Source of the DNA: Sorghum bicolor | Lineage: Eukaryota; Streptophyta; Magnoliopsida; Poales; Poaceae | Assembly (NCBI RefSeq): GCF_000003195.3 | Contig: NC_012872.2 | Location: forward strand, 21,745,915-21,809,914 | Length of the DNA: 64,000 nucleotides | Direction: 5' to 3' | Translations under genes and position numbers: made by a program | Notes under the pieces: generated by a model | Database searches by the model: none | Seen by the model: only the letters and a program-made list of their open reading frames with translations | What the model was told of the DNA's origin: nothing | Shown: positions 21,589-32,683 of the stretch, piece after piece | How the letters are laid out: the number at the start of each line of letters is the position of its first letter | Numbering within the stretch: position 1 is the stretch's first letter

Positions 21589-23765
21589 GAAAATGAAGAG
21601 TCCCATTCGGAGGACTTAAAAACACCGAACGCCTTGCCAAGAGGTAAACTTGGTAGTTATCCTTTTCCTTTCAATTATTTAAACTAGTTTGCTTAGTTAA
21701 TCAGGTTCATGCTATCTTGAAAAGAAAATAAAAATATTAAAAATAGTAAGCCCCATGTGAGTATGCTCATGTCATAAAACCCATAAGTACATTCACTGTG
21801 GTGGCATAAAAATAAAATAAATATATTCCTGTCCTATAAAAATGAAAATATATAAATAAATTTATGATCCTACCAAAGAGTGTAATATTTATTGAGGAGG
21901 CTCAACATGATAAAGGCTAAATATTTATGCTAACACTTAACCAGTTCCACAAAGCTTTGTTGTCTATTTGAGCTCCACAGAATTCAAGGATCAAAGAAGA
22001 CTAGCAGGCGGAGGACATCCTAATCGATGTCAGGGTGCTGCCGACATTCAAATACACCTCTGTCACCTGCTAGCTATATTAGAAGAAATTACGTCAAAAT
22101 CCAGCTTGGGGGAGAGCACCCCCATTTATCCAGCTAAGTGTTCTACTCATATTTATACTTTACTCAAATAATAAAAAGATGCACAATCATAAAAAACCCA
22201 AATAAAAAATTTATGCTTATATATATTTTTTTGCTTAGTTTGCTAAATAAATAAATAAATAAAGTTTGCTATGAACCCTCATGATAAGCTCTCACATGCA
22301 AATGATGAATAGTTGCTCTGCCATGACTTGTTCTAAAAATTGAAATCTCTCTCAAGTTTAGGCATGACTGCTATGAATTACGATTTGCTCTAAACCTGAA
22401 CTTGTGGGAAGAATACTTGATCTAAAGTCTAAGTTGTTAACTAATATGATGTGGGAAGGTTGAGCTACTATTTATCTGTTCCTAGAGATGCTAGAATTCT
22501 AGAGAATTTTATCTTTGAAAAATCTTTAAAATAACACATGATGAGTTCCTGTATGATGAGAGTTTAAATTCCTACCACAGCCACATATACATGCTTGCTA
22601 GACTTTGAGCCACACATTTACTTTTTACTGCTTATGAGCATTGAGTGTGGTCAAGCTGTGTAGACCCTTAGGAGCTTGTCATGCGGTTAAAATCAAGATT
22701 CACTTGCACGTTCACTCACACATGCAGCTTCTACTCCGGAAGTACGCATCCACATACATCCACTCATTTCCATCTCCAGATTCACCCAAAAGTATTTTAC
22801 TCCTAATCTGGGAGAGAATAGCCAAAAACATTATCCTATCCCTGTTATTCCCTGTGGAATAAATGCTCGAGTTATCTTGGTTACTACCACTTGCTATATT
22901 ATTTCAGGAAATGAGTGCTCTAAAAAAAGAGGAAAAAAAGAGGATAAATACGAGGAAATAAAAAGGGGCAAGTGCCCGGAACCTCGAAAGAAAAGAAAGA
23001 GTGAGACGAGAGGTAAAAATGGACAAGTGTCCGACAGTAGAATTAGGGATACAAGATACCCACCTGAGAGAAAAGAAAAAGAAAATGTAGAGCATCTCAT
23101 TCCCCTCAAAAAGCTTCAAAGTGCAAGAAACGTATGTATCCCCTCAAAAGAGCAAAAGTAGAATTAGACTTTCACCATTGTTATCACCATCATCACCATA
23201 CACCATTCACTCGCCACACATGCACATCTTGATTTGACTTATTGACTTGTTTCTCTGGATCCATGGTTTGACTATGCAATAAATGTCTTGTAAGTATGTA
23301 TTATCTGTCTCCCACCTATGAGCTCCAGATATCAAAACCATATTAGAGTAGGGTGAGAGAGAAGGCAAAATCACTATGCCTCATACCACAAATACCACAT
23401 ACTTTGAGAGAAGGCATATACCATTAGTGCCTTGGTGAGGATCCAGAAATACCATAAAAGAGAGATCTGAGAGAGTCATACAAGGAATCTCTGAGTTTTA
23501 TTTGAAAATCTGCAAAAACTCCAGAGCTATAGCTGATCAAGAATAAGAGACATGGCGCTTGACTTGACCGTTCTATCTCTTAACTACTCAAGACACAAGT
23601 GACGGTTACAAGCCCCATGGTGAAAGGTAAAATGAGTAAGTTTTAAGTCTAAATAAGTTTACTCTAACTAAGAGATGAGATCTTACTTTTAAGGCTTGAA
23701 ACCACTGCAGAAACTCTTAAGTCCATCCTTGCTCAGGGACGAGCAAGAGGTAAGATTGGGGGAGT
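21589..23765 (+). other. Element A long 3' noncoding region and polypurine tract
   Basis: Roughly 2.2 kb without a recognisable gene, aligned in reverse with 11432-13890 of B. An internal hairpin/purine motif TGGGGGAGAGCACCCCCA lies at 22107-22124. The polypurine tract AGATTGGGGGAGT (23753-23765) directly precedes the LTR, with the GCTCAGGGACGAGCAAGAG motif just upstream. Confidence 0.7.
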
Positions 23766-25137
23766 TGTTGATGGTCCTTAAGTACCAAATATAATCTTCA
23801 AATAAATAAAGAAAAGGATCCAAATGCAACCAACACCCAGACTTAGGGTTTTATCTGATAGAATTCCACGAGTTTTGGTGTTTGTCTATTTCTGCAGGGG
23901 GTTATCAGGAAATTTGAAGAGAAGGCCCACACGTCGGGTTTACATAGAGATATTAACGTGTCGTGCAATTTTCTATCATCTAGAAGACTCCATAAGCCAT
24001 GGGAACGAACGGGAGGCCGAACGGGCCCGGGGGCAGGGCGCCCGCCCTCCCCCCTTGGGCGCCCACCCTGGTACAAGCACCAATCACAGAATGGAACACA
24101 CCATTACAAAGATCTCGTCGAGCTGATCGAAATGCATATATTATATGCTATATTTGGAGTTCAGAATCAAGAGATATTAATAAAAGGACTCCACATAAAA
24201 GAGCTGCGGGATTAATTGGGCCCAAATCAGATTTTGGTCCATTAAGGCCTATGTGCATTTTAATGAGATATGGTGGAAAGTTTAGTACCACATCGCCTGT
24301 TGATCCAAAAATGCACAGAGGAGGAGGACTATATAAGCAGACCCTCGGGCCCCTAGAGGAGACAAGTTCATCATAGAGTTGAGAGGTGCCCTCGAAGGAA
24401 TACCTCACCTCTAAATAAAATTTCTTTTAGGCTTAGCATCCAATGTGAGTAGAATTAGATCTTCTAGTTTCTACTAGATTGAGAGATATAGAGTGGAGGT
24501 GTAGATCGGAGGAAGCCCGGCCTGTCGGTGTCTTCTCCGAGGTTGTACCTATGGGATCAAGTCTCCTAACCCGAGGCTTGCTCCTAGGATTCTTCAGTAA
24601 TTCGACATCTAAATTCTAGTAAGTTCTTGTTTTATTGTTCTTTGGTTTAGGAGTTTACTTTAATCTCTTTCGGTTGAGTATTATAGTAATCATTGCTAGC
24701 GTAAACGTGGTGTTTAGGCTAGGGTACTCATAGATATCCCCTGCCTAGCTGGACCGTGGTAGTAGCGAGGAACGTGACATTTCCGAGTTACCTTTGCATC
24801 ACATATCTTGTTAGCAAGACGAGTAGGGTTTATAAGTGCGGGTCGAACATCCTTTGTGGTGTCTATATTCTGTGAGCCTCCCCATTAGAACAGCAGATCA
24901 TCCTTACCAAGGTTAGAACGAGACTACGGTTGCAGTCTTCTCTATACATCGCTCACATCGAGAAACATTCTTTGTAGCCTAAAGGGATAGTAGTAATAGA
25001 TTTGGTTAGTCAGATGCAACCTTTCTCCCAGTGGTAAAAATATAAATACGATACTCTGGATAACCTCCCAGGTGAAATGCTCACCGATATCCGTGCGCTT
25101 GCGGATCATTTCCTGATTGCGTTACCAAATATCAACA
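23766..25137 (+). repeat. Element A 3' LTR (1372 bp)
   Basis: Starts TGTTGATGGTCCTTAAG after the polypurine tract and ends CCAAATATCAACA. It carries the group's conserved small ORF (23824-24126), a GGGCGCC-type GC block (24033-24064), a TATA box TATATAAG at 24330-24337 followed by GACCCTCGGGCCCC, and the U5 hairpin at 25089-25106. About the last 700 bases resemble the element B LTR in reverse; the middle is more diverged, so A is older than B. Confidence 0.9.
24330..24337 (+). promoter_or_regulatory. Element A LTR TATA box
   Basis: TATATAAG followed by CAGACCCTCGGGCCCCTAG, the plus-strand equivalent of the promoter block in the B, Y, Z and W LTRs. Confidence 0.5.
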
Positions 25138-26781
25138 GCTACACCGATGGATGGTTATCCAATGCCAGTTGCCAATGTGCTAGTTGATGCTGCAGCTGGA
25201 CATCAGATCATTAGCTTTATGGATGGCAATGCTAGATATAATTAAATATTCATGGCTTAAGAAGATATTCCAAAGACAGCATTTAGATGTCCTGGTCATG
25301 TTGGGTTGTGCGAATGGATAGTCATGACCTTTGGCTTGAAAAATTCTGGTGCTACTTATCAGAGGGCTATCAATTTTATCTTTCATGAGGTCATTAGCAA
25401 GTTGATGGAAATCTATATTGATGATGTGGTGGTTAAGTCTGGAGATTTCACAAAGCATCTTGTCGATCTATGAAAGGTGTTGGAGTGCACAAGGAAATAT
25501 GGTTTAAAAATGAATCCCAATAAGTGTGCATTAGCTGTATCGGCAGGACAATTTCTTGGTTTCATGGTGCATCAGAGAGAAATTGAAATTAGTAGGAGAT
25601 CTATTGATGCTATCAACAAAATAGTTGCTCCCACCAACAAGACTAAACTCCAATCTCTGATCGGCAAGATAAATTTTATCAAGCGATTTATATCTAATTT
25701 GTCTGGTAAGATTCGTGCTTTTAGTCCTTTACTTAAGTTAATAGCCGATCAAGAGTTTGTATGGGGAAGAGAGCAACAGTTAGCGTTGAATGAAATTAAT
25801 AATTATTTGACAAATCCTCCAGTTTTGATTCCACCTCAACAAGGAAAGCCTTTCAAATTATATTTGTCTACTGATGAGATGGTCATCGGTTCGGCTCTAA
25901 TTCAAGAATTTGAAGGGAATGAGCGTGTGATTTATTACCTAAGCAGAAGATTGGTGGATGCTGAGACAAGCTATTCGGCAATTGAAAAACTATGCTTATG
26001 CCTATACTTTTCATGTGTCAAATGGAGACACTATTTATTATCGGCTGAATGCACTGTTATATGCAAAGATGACGTAGTTCGGTACATATTATCAATGCCG
26101 ATTATGAGTGGTAGAATCGGCAAATGGATTTTGGCCTTGTCAGAGTTTGATCTACATTATGAATCGGCTAAGGCAGTTAAAGGGCAAATTATGGCTGATT
26201 TCGTAACTCAGCATTGCGGTATGGTAGGCACTTTGGAAATCGTTCCTTGGATGCTCTTCTTTGATGGATCCACGTGCGACCGGGGGGCAGGAATCGGCAT
26301 AGTACTAATTTCTCCTCGAGGAAGGAAGAATGAGTTTTCTTTGCCGATTGTGGCCACGTCGACAAATAATCAAGCCGAGTACCAAGCTTTAATCAAGGGG
26401 TTGGAATTGTTAAAAGAGGTTCATGCCGATGCTGCTGAGATCTTCGGCGATTCTATGCTTGTTATAAATCAATTGGCTGGGATTTATGAATGCCGAAGTG
26501 AGGTTTTGATAACCTATTATGAAAAAAGTATGCAACTGTTAAGGGAATTCAAGAATTTCCGATTAGAGCATGTTCCTCGATTACATAATGAAGAAGCTAA
26601 TCGGTTGGCTCAACACGCCTTGGGATATCAACCCATCTTAAATATGTTATCGGCAATTAGTGCCGATGATTGGAGAAAAGAAATCATTGATTATTTAAAA
26701 GATCCGTCTAAAAAGGTTGAGAGGCGTGTTTGGTTTCAAGCTACCAAGTGTGTACTCCTTGAAGAAGAATTATATTTTTGA
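25138..26781 (+). pseudogene. Element C reverse transcriptase, RNase H and second RNase H
   Basis: Begins in RT at DGYPMPVANVLVDAAAGHQI because element A is inserted just upstream. It continues through MTFGLKNSGATYQRAIN and the catalytic YIDDVVVKSGD, with stops near 25240, 25258 and 25471. From 25477 the frame is open for 434 residues: RT thumb (AGQFLGFMVHQREIEI), Ty3-type RNase H (RVIYYLSRRLVDAETSYSAIEKLCLCL) and a second RNase H (MLFFDGSTCDRGAGIGIVLISP ... TSTNNQAEYQALIKG ... LEHVPRLHNEEANRLAQ). The latter is the Tat hallmark. A TGA at 26779 separates it from integrase. Confidence 0.9.
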
Positions 26782-27918
26782 ACGATAGATGGGGTTTTAC
26801 TCAAATGCTTGGGTGATGATGAGGCAAGAAGCTTGATGGCTGAGATCCATGAAGGGGTGTGTGGGGCACATCAGACGGCTTTTAAGATGAAGTGGATGAT
26901 TAGAAGGAATGGATATTATTGGCTGACTATACTTGAAGATTGCTTTAAATACTTCAAAGGATGTCAGAAATTTGGCAATATTCAAAGGGCACCCGCATCG
27001 GCCATGAATCCTATTATTAAGCTTTGGCCGTTTCGGGGATGGGCTATTGATCTAATCGGCCAGATTTATCCGCCATCAAGCAAGGGGCATAAGTTCATTC
27101 TAGTTGCCACTGATTATTTTACTAAGTGGGTTGAAGCTATTCCTTTGAAGAAAGCAACATCGGCTAACATGATTGATTTTGTGAAAGAGCATATTGTTTA
27201 CCGATTTGGTATTCCTCAAACAATCACTACCGGTCAGGGTACTATGTTCACATCAGGAGAGTTTGATGAATTTGCAATCGGTATGGGGATTAAAGTGTTG
27301 AATTCCTCTCCTTATTATGCTCAAGCCAATGGACAAGCAGAAGCATCTAACAAAGGAATTATTAAGCTCATCAAGTCAAAGATTGAAGAAAATCCTAAAA
27401 GGTGGCATACATTGTTGAATGAAGCTTTGTGGTCATATCGGATGGCATGTCATGGATCGATCAAAGTTTCACCTTATCAGTTGGTATATGGACACGATGC
27501 GGTGCTACCATGGGAAATTAAGACTGGATCTAGGCGGGCCTCTTTTTAAGATCAATTGGCTGCCGATGACTATGCTACTTTGATAAAGGATGAGTTGGAT
27601 GATTTGGCAGAGCATCAGTTGAGAGCTTTGATAAGTATAGAAGAAAATAAAAAGAAAGTTGCTAAATGGTATGATAAAAAAGTAAAAGCTAAAGAGTTTG
27701 ACGAAGGAGATTTGGTATAAAAATTAATTTTACCGATTGGGACTAAAAGTTCAAAGTTTGGAAAATGGTCTCCTAATTAGGAATGTCCTTATCGGATAAA
27801 TCGATCTGCTCCTGGTAATGCTTATATTTTGGAGACTCTCGAAGGAGTTGAATTTCCCAAAGCATTGAATGGAAAATATCTAAAGAAGTATTACCCAAGC
27901 ATCTGGGTGGATGCATAA
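26782..27918 (+). pseudogene. Element C integrase
   Basis: The main frame 26809-27549 holds the zinc region (EIHEGVCGAHQ ... CFKYFKGCQKFG, where the CxxC spacing looks disrupted) and the catalytic core. The first Asp is in WAIDLIGQI; the second position reads TTGQGTMFTS, where Asp is expected instead of Gly; the Glu is in ANGQAEASNKG. A stop at 27547 is followed in frame by the C-terminal domain (DELDDLAEHQLRALISIEENK, EFDEGDLV, NGKYLKKYYPSIWVDA) with two further stops before 27918. The missing catalytic Asp and the stops mark it inactive. Confidence 0.85.
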
Positions 27919-28072
27919 AAGCTTAAGTGCCGATAACACTCCTATCGGCTGGATGAAATGTATCTGAGGTCGTGCATAACGTTTTAAAAAGTGCCGATAC
28001 CAGTCCTATCGGCTAGACCAGAATGATCAGAAGTTTCTAAGGGCAGAACGAAACAAGCCGCCGATGGAGAGC
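27919..28072 (+). other. Element C spacer after pol
   Basis: Short noncoding stretch between pol and the convergent antisense gene. It contains two TGCCGATA(A/C)...CCTATCGGCT repeats (27929-27950 and 27992-28013), each an inverted pair of the enriched motif. Confidence 0.6.
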
Positions 28073-31000
28073 TTACAGATTCAGCAGGGCTTGAATGTTC
28101 GATATGGCGCGCAGGTGAATCTGGTCAGCCTCTTCTATCTCTCGGATGTCCTCATCGTCTGAACCCTCTACTGGCTTCAGCTTCTTTTTCATCTGCAATG
28201 CCTTATGAGCCTGGATATTTTGTTCTTGTTGAAGAGTCTTGAGCATCTCAGGCAACTGGCTTTCTTCTTGCTGAGCTTGGGTCAGGGCTTCTTCTACTTG
28301 TTTGAGCTCAGCTAGTAGGACTTCTCTTCTTGCCGTTAGGTCGGAGATCTTTTGCTTCAGTGTGTATCCCAAAGACTGCAGAATGCCAATGCTCTTGTGC
28401 TTCTCATCGGCAATATGCTTTACTTGCATTACTTCCTCTAAAAGTTGAGCGTAAGCAGCTCTATCGGCAAGATGCTAAGTAGCCTTTTGATATTGGAGCT
28501 GGCGACTATCCATGTGTGCAGCCTGAAATAGAGCTTCTTCTGCATCGGTAGGGATCTGGCCCCAAAGGGTCTTAAACAAAGCTTTGGCTGGGTCAGAATC
28601 ATCGACCAGTTGAGCAGTATCTTGATGTAGTAGAGCCAACAGGTCCTCCAGTTTAGCCTTGATTTCTACCAATGAGATCCCCACTGCTTGAGAGGAGCTT
28701 GCCTCTTCACCCTCGTCATTGGAGATGTCGATAGCAAAGGAGAATAAGCTGTCTGAAGAGTCTTGTTCCTGAAAAAGGGATAGAGATGAGTTACCCGATG
28801 ATCAAATGTTGATAATAAAGAGTGAAGATTAGAAACTTTCTTGCTTCAGAGTGATATTGCGCCTTTGACAAGGAGATGCGGCCGGTACTATAGGTTGATC
28901 GGTTGGAGTTGCCGATAGGATGATGTCAACTGAGAAATAACAAGGGTAATTATAATTTGAAAAAAGTAAATCCATCGGTGATAATTTTGTAGTCAGTACT
29001 TTACCATGAGGGGGTGCATGGCTTGTTTGTTCTGGAGGAATAACCGATGATATGATCAGATCCGCTGGATCAGCAGTCTGCTCAAGCACATCGACTGGTG
29101 CTTCTTGTGGCTGAGGTGCTAGTTGAGGAGGGGACGGTACTTGCTGTGTCTGGATTTTTGGTGAAGAAGGTGATGATTCTACATGGATCGGTGACAATGG
29201 CTGAGGAGGAGAAGATGGTGCTGTCTTCTGGCGCTTTGGCTGTGATTTGGTGCTCTTGGGGCCTTTTCTCTTGTCTTGGCTAGACTGGGGGGCATCAGCA
29301 CTTGTTTGAGCACTTCTGGTCTTTGCCGATTCGCTAGCCTGCTGTCACAACGACCAAGAATTCATGAGTACAAATATGAAAAAATGTTGATGAAATCTTG
29401 TTTAAAAATAAAGGTTACCGATTAAGTTCCCATAATAGCCGATATATCCTGAAAAGATTACGTGAGTATAGAACAGAATCGATATAGGTAAAAGGAAATC
29501 AAAAGTTTACCTTAAAAACCTATGCCAGGGTAGCAGCGGCAACCGATGGGGACGTCTTTGACCGCTTGGTAGATATCTTCTTGAAACGCACATTCCGATG
29601 CATTAGAGCTGCCAAACTTGGTGCGTTGTTACCAATCAGAGAGATTGGACCTGATGGGAGGAGTTCAATCGGTCTTCCACTTATGCTGACTGTCAGTGGC
29701 GGGTTGTCAACCTGTTTAGAAAGGAGAGAGTAAGTTACTGATAAGGTTAGAAACAATAAAAGAACTAATGTATCGGTTGAAGACTTACAATGTTATCAGG
29801 GACCTTGTAGTTAGGGTCAATCATGCCGCGGTATGTCAGAGCCGATGTGCAGAATAGGTGTTCTTTTCACTCTTCCCACCACTATTTGTACGCCTGAGTA
29901 ATGAAGAGGGCTAGAATCCATGCTGATAGATCAATGTCTGACGTATCGGCATTTGGTTGAAGCTGGGCTATTCTTATCCACTCAAGTCCGTTGGTTATAG
30001 TTTCCCTTGGTTTCACCACATCGGCATAACAGAGTCTAATCGGCAGCTGCCCAAAAGCCAGTTGACGAGCCAATGCTGATGGATTGTAAAACTCATAAGT
30101 AGGACTGGAGTTTTTTCTGCTGCCAAAGGTTTTGACTGGGATAGCCCTTGGAGTAATGATTGTCATCATCAAATCAGTATCTTTGTTGAGGGCGTCATCA
30201 AAGGGGTGGAAGACCAGCAGGAATCTGGTTTCTAGAACTTCGTAAGTCATCCATGCTCGTTGGTCCTTGGGAAGACCCTCATATAGGGTCTGGAAGAATC
30301 GGCTGACTTGGTCTTCATTACCGCAAGTGCCAGGAAGAACTATAGCTGCTTCACCAAAATTTAGGGGTGGATGAGTAGCCGATTCTTCATCTGCCAGTTC
30401 ATAGTCTTCGGTGATATCTCTGGGAAATCGTTGTGCAAAAAGGTCAAACCGAAGACGTTTGTGCATGTGGACATTTAGCCACATGTTAATAAACCACCAT
30501 GGACCTCCTAGGTTGCCGATGGGTTGGCCCAACAGGAGCTTCTTAGCTACTTGATGGAGGAGGTGATAGGCGGAGCTTAGTAGATATCAGCCAAGAGGAA
30601 ATCGGCCGCCATCGGCTAATCTTTCTGCTGCCGATAAGTAGACAGAGGTTGGTCCTACCGATCGGCCACAGAAGACAAACTTATCCAGCCACATATTCAG
30701 GAAAATAGCATGTTCCCTCTGCCCGACTGGTCCTGTCTTCTGGTACTTCTAAATGTACCCTGACCAGCCGCCGATATTACGGGTTTCTACTTTGCGCTCG
30801 GGTTTGCGATCATATAGGTGGCTATCATCGGCAGTGGATGTGTCCAAACCAGTGAGCATGAGCACATCGGCATGGGTAGGTGAAGCAGGGCCATGGCCGA
30901 ACACGAAAGCATTGAGGGTGCCTGCCCAAAAATACGAAGCCGCTATCAATAGCGATTCATTTCTTTCCATATCGGCAATGGATAGCCTAATGCACTGGTC

Positions 31001-31515
31001 TAGTTTACGCTCACCCCATCAGACTTCGTTTGAATTGCCGATTCTCAGCAACCAATCTCTCCACCCCTTAGTAGAACCAGGCCATGATCGAAAGGTGTCT
31101 TTCCACAGATCTAATGAGAAGTTCTCGGCTCTAAAGGGGATCCTATTTGTTTCTGCATTTATCAAATCGGTAGGATCCAGATTCCACAATGTACCAAGGC
31201 ATTGAAGGTGGGGTTGATGAGTGGGGATGACAATTTTCTCGACCAATTCCTAAAGGTTTGAAGGTTGGAAATACAGAGAAAAGAAAAAGAGAAAATACCA
31301 AATAAATAACCGTGCAAAAACCAAAAGTAAGGTAAAAAGGAGAAAGGTAATGCTGAATTGACCTCAGGGACGACGAAGTTGATGGCCATTTCTTCCTGAA
31401 AGGAGGAAGAGATTGAGGGCTCGAAGAGTCGTTGGAGGAGATCCTCGCTGGAGTTCTTGAGTTTCTCGAATAGTGCCGCCGCCAGGAAGGTGGGATTGAG
31501 GATGCAGGATGACAA
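28073..31515 (-). pseudogene. Antisense plant-mobile-domain (PMD) gene carried by element C, multi-exon, degraded
   Basis: On the minus strand I read seven exons: about 31515-31363, 31249-29789, 29711-29511, 29448-29419, 29343-29005, 28929-28836 and 28768-28073. Most junctions have GT..AG ends, for example donor GTAAGT at 29788 and acceptor TTTCTAAACAG before 29711. The large exon 2 encodes a PMD/aminotransferase-like domain: WRDWLLRIGNS, SYFWAGTLNAFVFGHGPASP, DVLMLTGLDTS, GGPWWFINMWLNVHMH and LARQLAFGQLPIRLCYADV. Exon 5 is Pro/Gln/Ser-rich, and the last exon is a Glu/Gln-rich coiled coil (DLTARREVLLAELKQVEEAL). At least five in-frame stops lie in exon 2 and one in the last exon (28475), so this copy is dead. 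A TATA box lies just upstream. PMD proteins occur both as host nuclear proteins (MAIN/MAIL1) and in gypsy elements; here the gene belongs to the element. Confidence 0.8.
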
Positions 31516-31543
31516 TATGAAGGAAGAGTATCAAGGAAGGTAG

Positions 31544-31551
31544 TATTTATA
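31544..31551 (-). promoter_or_regulatory. TATA box of the antisense PMD gene
   Basis: TATAAATA on the minus strand, about 30 bases before the first Met (31515). Spacing fits a real RNA polymerase II promoter independent of the LTR, although a start so close to the ATG would leave a very short leader; a second Met at about 31390 (MAINFVVPE) is an alternative start. Confidence 0.5.
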
Positions 31552-31933
31552 GGGTGAAGTGAGCAGGGGCAATTTTGACTTATCTCTTTGCCGTATCTGT
31601 GAAATCCGAGGGTGTTCAGGTGGATATGGTAACTATTCGCACGGTAATCAAGGGATTGTATAGATGATTTGACAGCAAGCGATCATGATTTTGAAGATAT
31701 CTTACTGTGCAGGATCTCCTGGTCGACTCATCGGTAGTCTTCTCTAACAGAAATGTTGCCGATGAACGTGTATTTAGGAGATTCGGTTCAAGAAGTTGAG
31801 AAATTCGAGGAGCATGTTGGAGAATCGGGCTAAGGTTGTTTGGATTTGGCAATTGATTGCTGTCAGGAGGGAGTAATTACGAAAAGACATCATTGCTAAG
31901 GAGAATTTTGGAGCATTAATGATTTTATACTCC
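31552..31933 (+). other. Element C region upstream of the antisense gene
   Basis: About 380 bases between the antisense promoter and the polypurine tract. No ORF with recognisable content. It presumably includes upstream control sequence for the antisense gene; one GCCGAT occurs at about 31758. Confidence 0.4.
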
Positions 31934-31949
31934 GAAATTGGGGGGCATG
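31934..31949 (+). other. Element C polypurine tract
   Basis: GAAATTGGGGGGCATG directly before the LTR start TGTTGACACC. Confidence 0.85.
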
Positions 31950-32683
31950 TGTTGACACCATTTTTAGACACGTATCTTTGGACACGTATCTAGGAGTTAA
32001 TGAGGTGTAGATCGGCAGGCGAATAAAATGGTGACTAGTTGATAGAGGAGTTGCCGATAAGGGTTGATACCAATGATAAAACAACAGAATGTGGTCAAGT
32101 CCACGAGCGGTGATGGATCTGTGCTGATGACTGATGCTGATAGTTGCCGATGGCTACAAAAGGTGATTTGCCGATGGACACAAAAGGAGGCGCAGGGATT
32201 GTCGATCAGATGGTGATAGTGTGCCGATCGGTTGTGGTAGATAGATTAATGTTTTCCTTAGTTGTTAGAGTTTGTTTTGCATATGGATTCCGTTCAATTT
32301 GGAATTTGAGTCCTAGTCGTGTCTGATTGTAACCCTATTGGGCAGGGTATAAATATAAGACCCCGTAGTGATGTAAGATACACACAATCAATCAAAGACA
32401 AGTTTTTACATTTTTTCCAGCATCTACTTTTTCGATGACTTCGTCAACTCACATATTTTCTTTTTACTTACGATTTCATAGGAATTCATCGAGTCAATCT
32501 CGACGAATTCTCAAGTTCCGCATGAATACCTCTTGGCCGTGACATCCGGGCGCATCGCTGTTGTTGGGACTAAAGTATTCGAGTTATCACCTTTGTCGAT
32601 TGCAAGGTCAAATTGGCTGGCACGCCTTAACGTTGAATCAGGTATTACCCCTTTGTGTTTGCAGATCTACTTTTGCACCAACA
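31950..32683 (+). repeat. Element C 3' LTR (734 bp)
   Basis: Starts TGTTGACACC and ends TTTGCACCAACA (TGTTG/CAACA ends). The first 280 bases hold five GCCGAT/ATCGGC motifs. A TATA box TATAAATA at 32348-32355 is followed by TAAGACCCCGTAG. Beyond the end the sequence is element D protease, and GAACC (32684-32688) should be the target duplication. Confidence 0.85.
32348..32355 (+). promoter_or_regulatory. Element C LTR TATA box
   Basis: TATAAATA within GGGTATAAATATAAGACCCC, about 335 bases before the LTR end; consistent with a U3/R boundary. Confidence 0.55.

Larger units (their letters stand above)
19842..25137 (+). mobile_element. Element A, right part, with 3' LTR
   Basis: Resumes right after element B, with CAGGAAAACATTCAATATC matching B's own internal sequence near 15500. 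Order on the plus strand: noncoding spacer, remnants of a polar gag tail and protease (20480-21588), about 2.2 kb noncoding, polypurine tract, 3' LTR ending at 25137. Element C resumes at 25138 with GCTAC as the expected target duplication. No pol genes are present. Confidence 0.85.
25138..32683 (+). mobile_element. Element C: Tat-lineage Ty3/gypsy element with antisense PMD gene, 5' part outside window
   Basis: After element A, an RT gene resumes in mid-palm and runs through RNase H, second RNase H and integrase to 27918. On the other strand lies a degenerate multi-exon gene (28073-31515). A polypurine tract (31934-31949) and 3' LTR (31950-32683) complete the 3' end. Pol followed by a long region with an antisense ORF before the 3' LTR is a known layout for some Tat elements. 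GCCGAT or ATCGGC occurs about 45-50 times across the element by my manual scan, against about 4 expected by chance. The 5' half must lie left of the window, beyond A's 5' end. C itself is inserted in element D. Confidence 0.88.
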
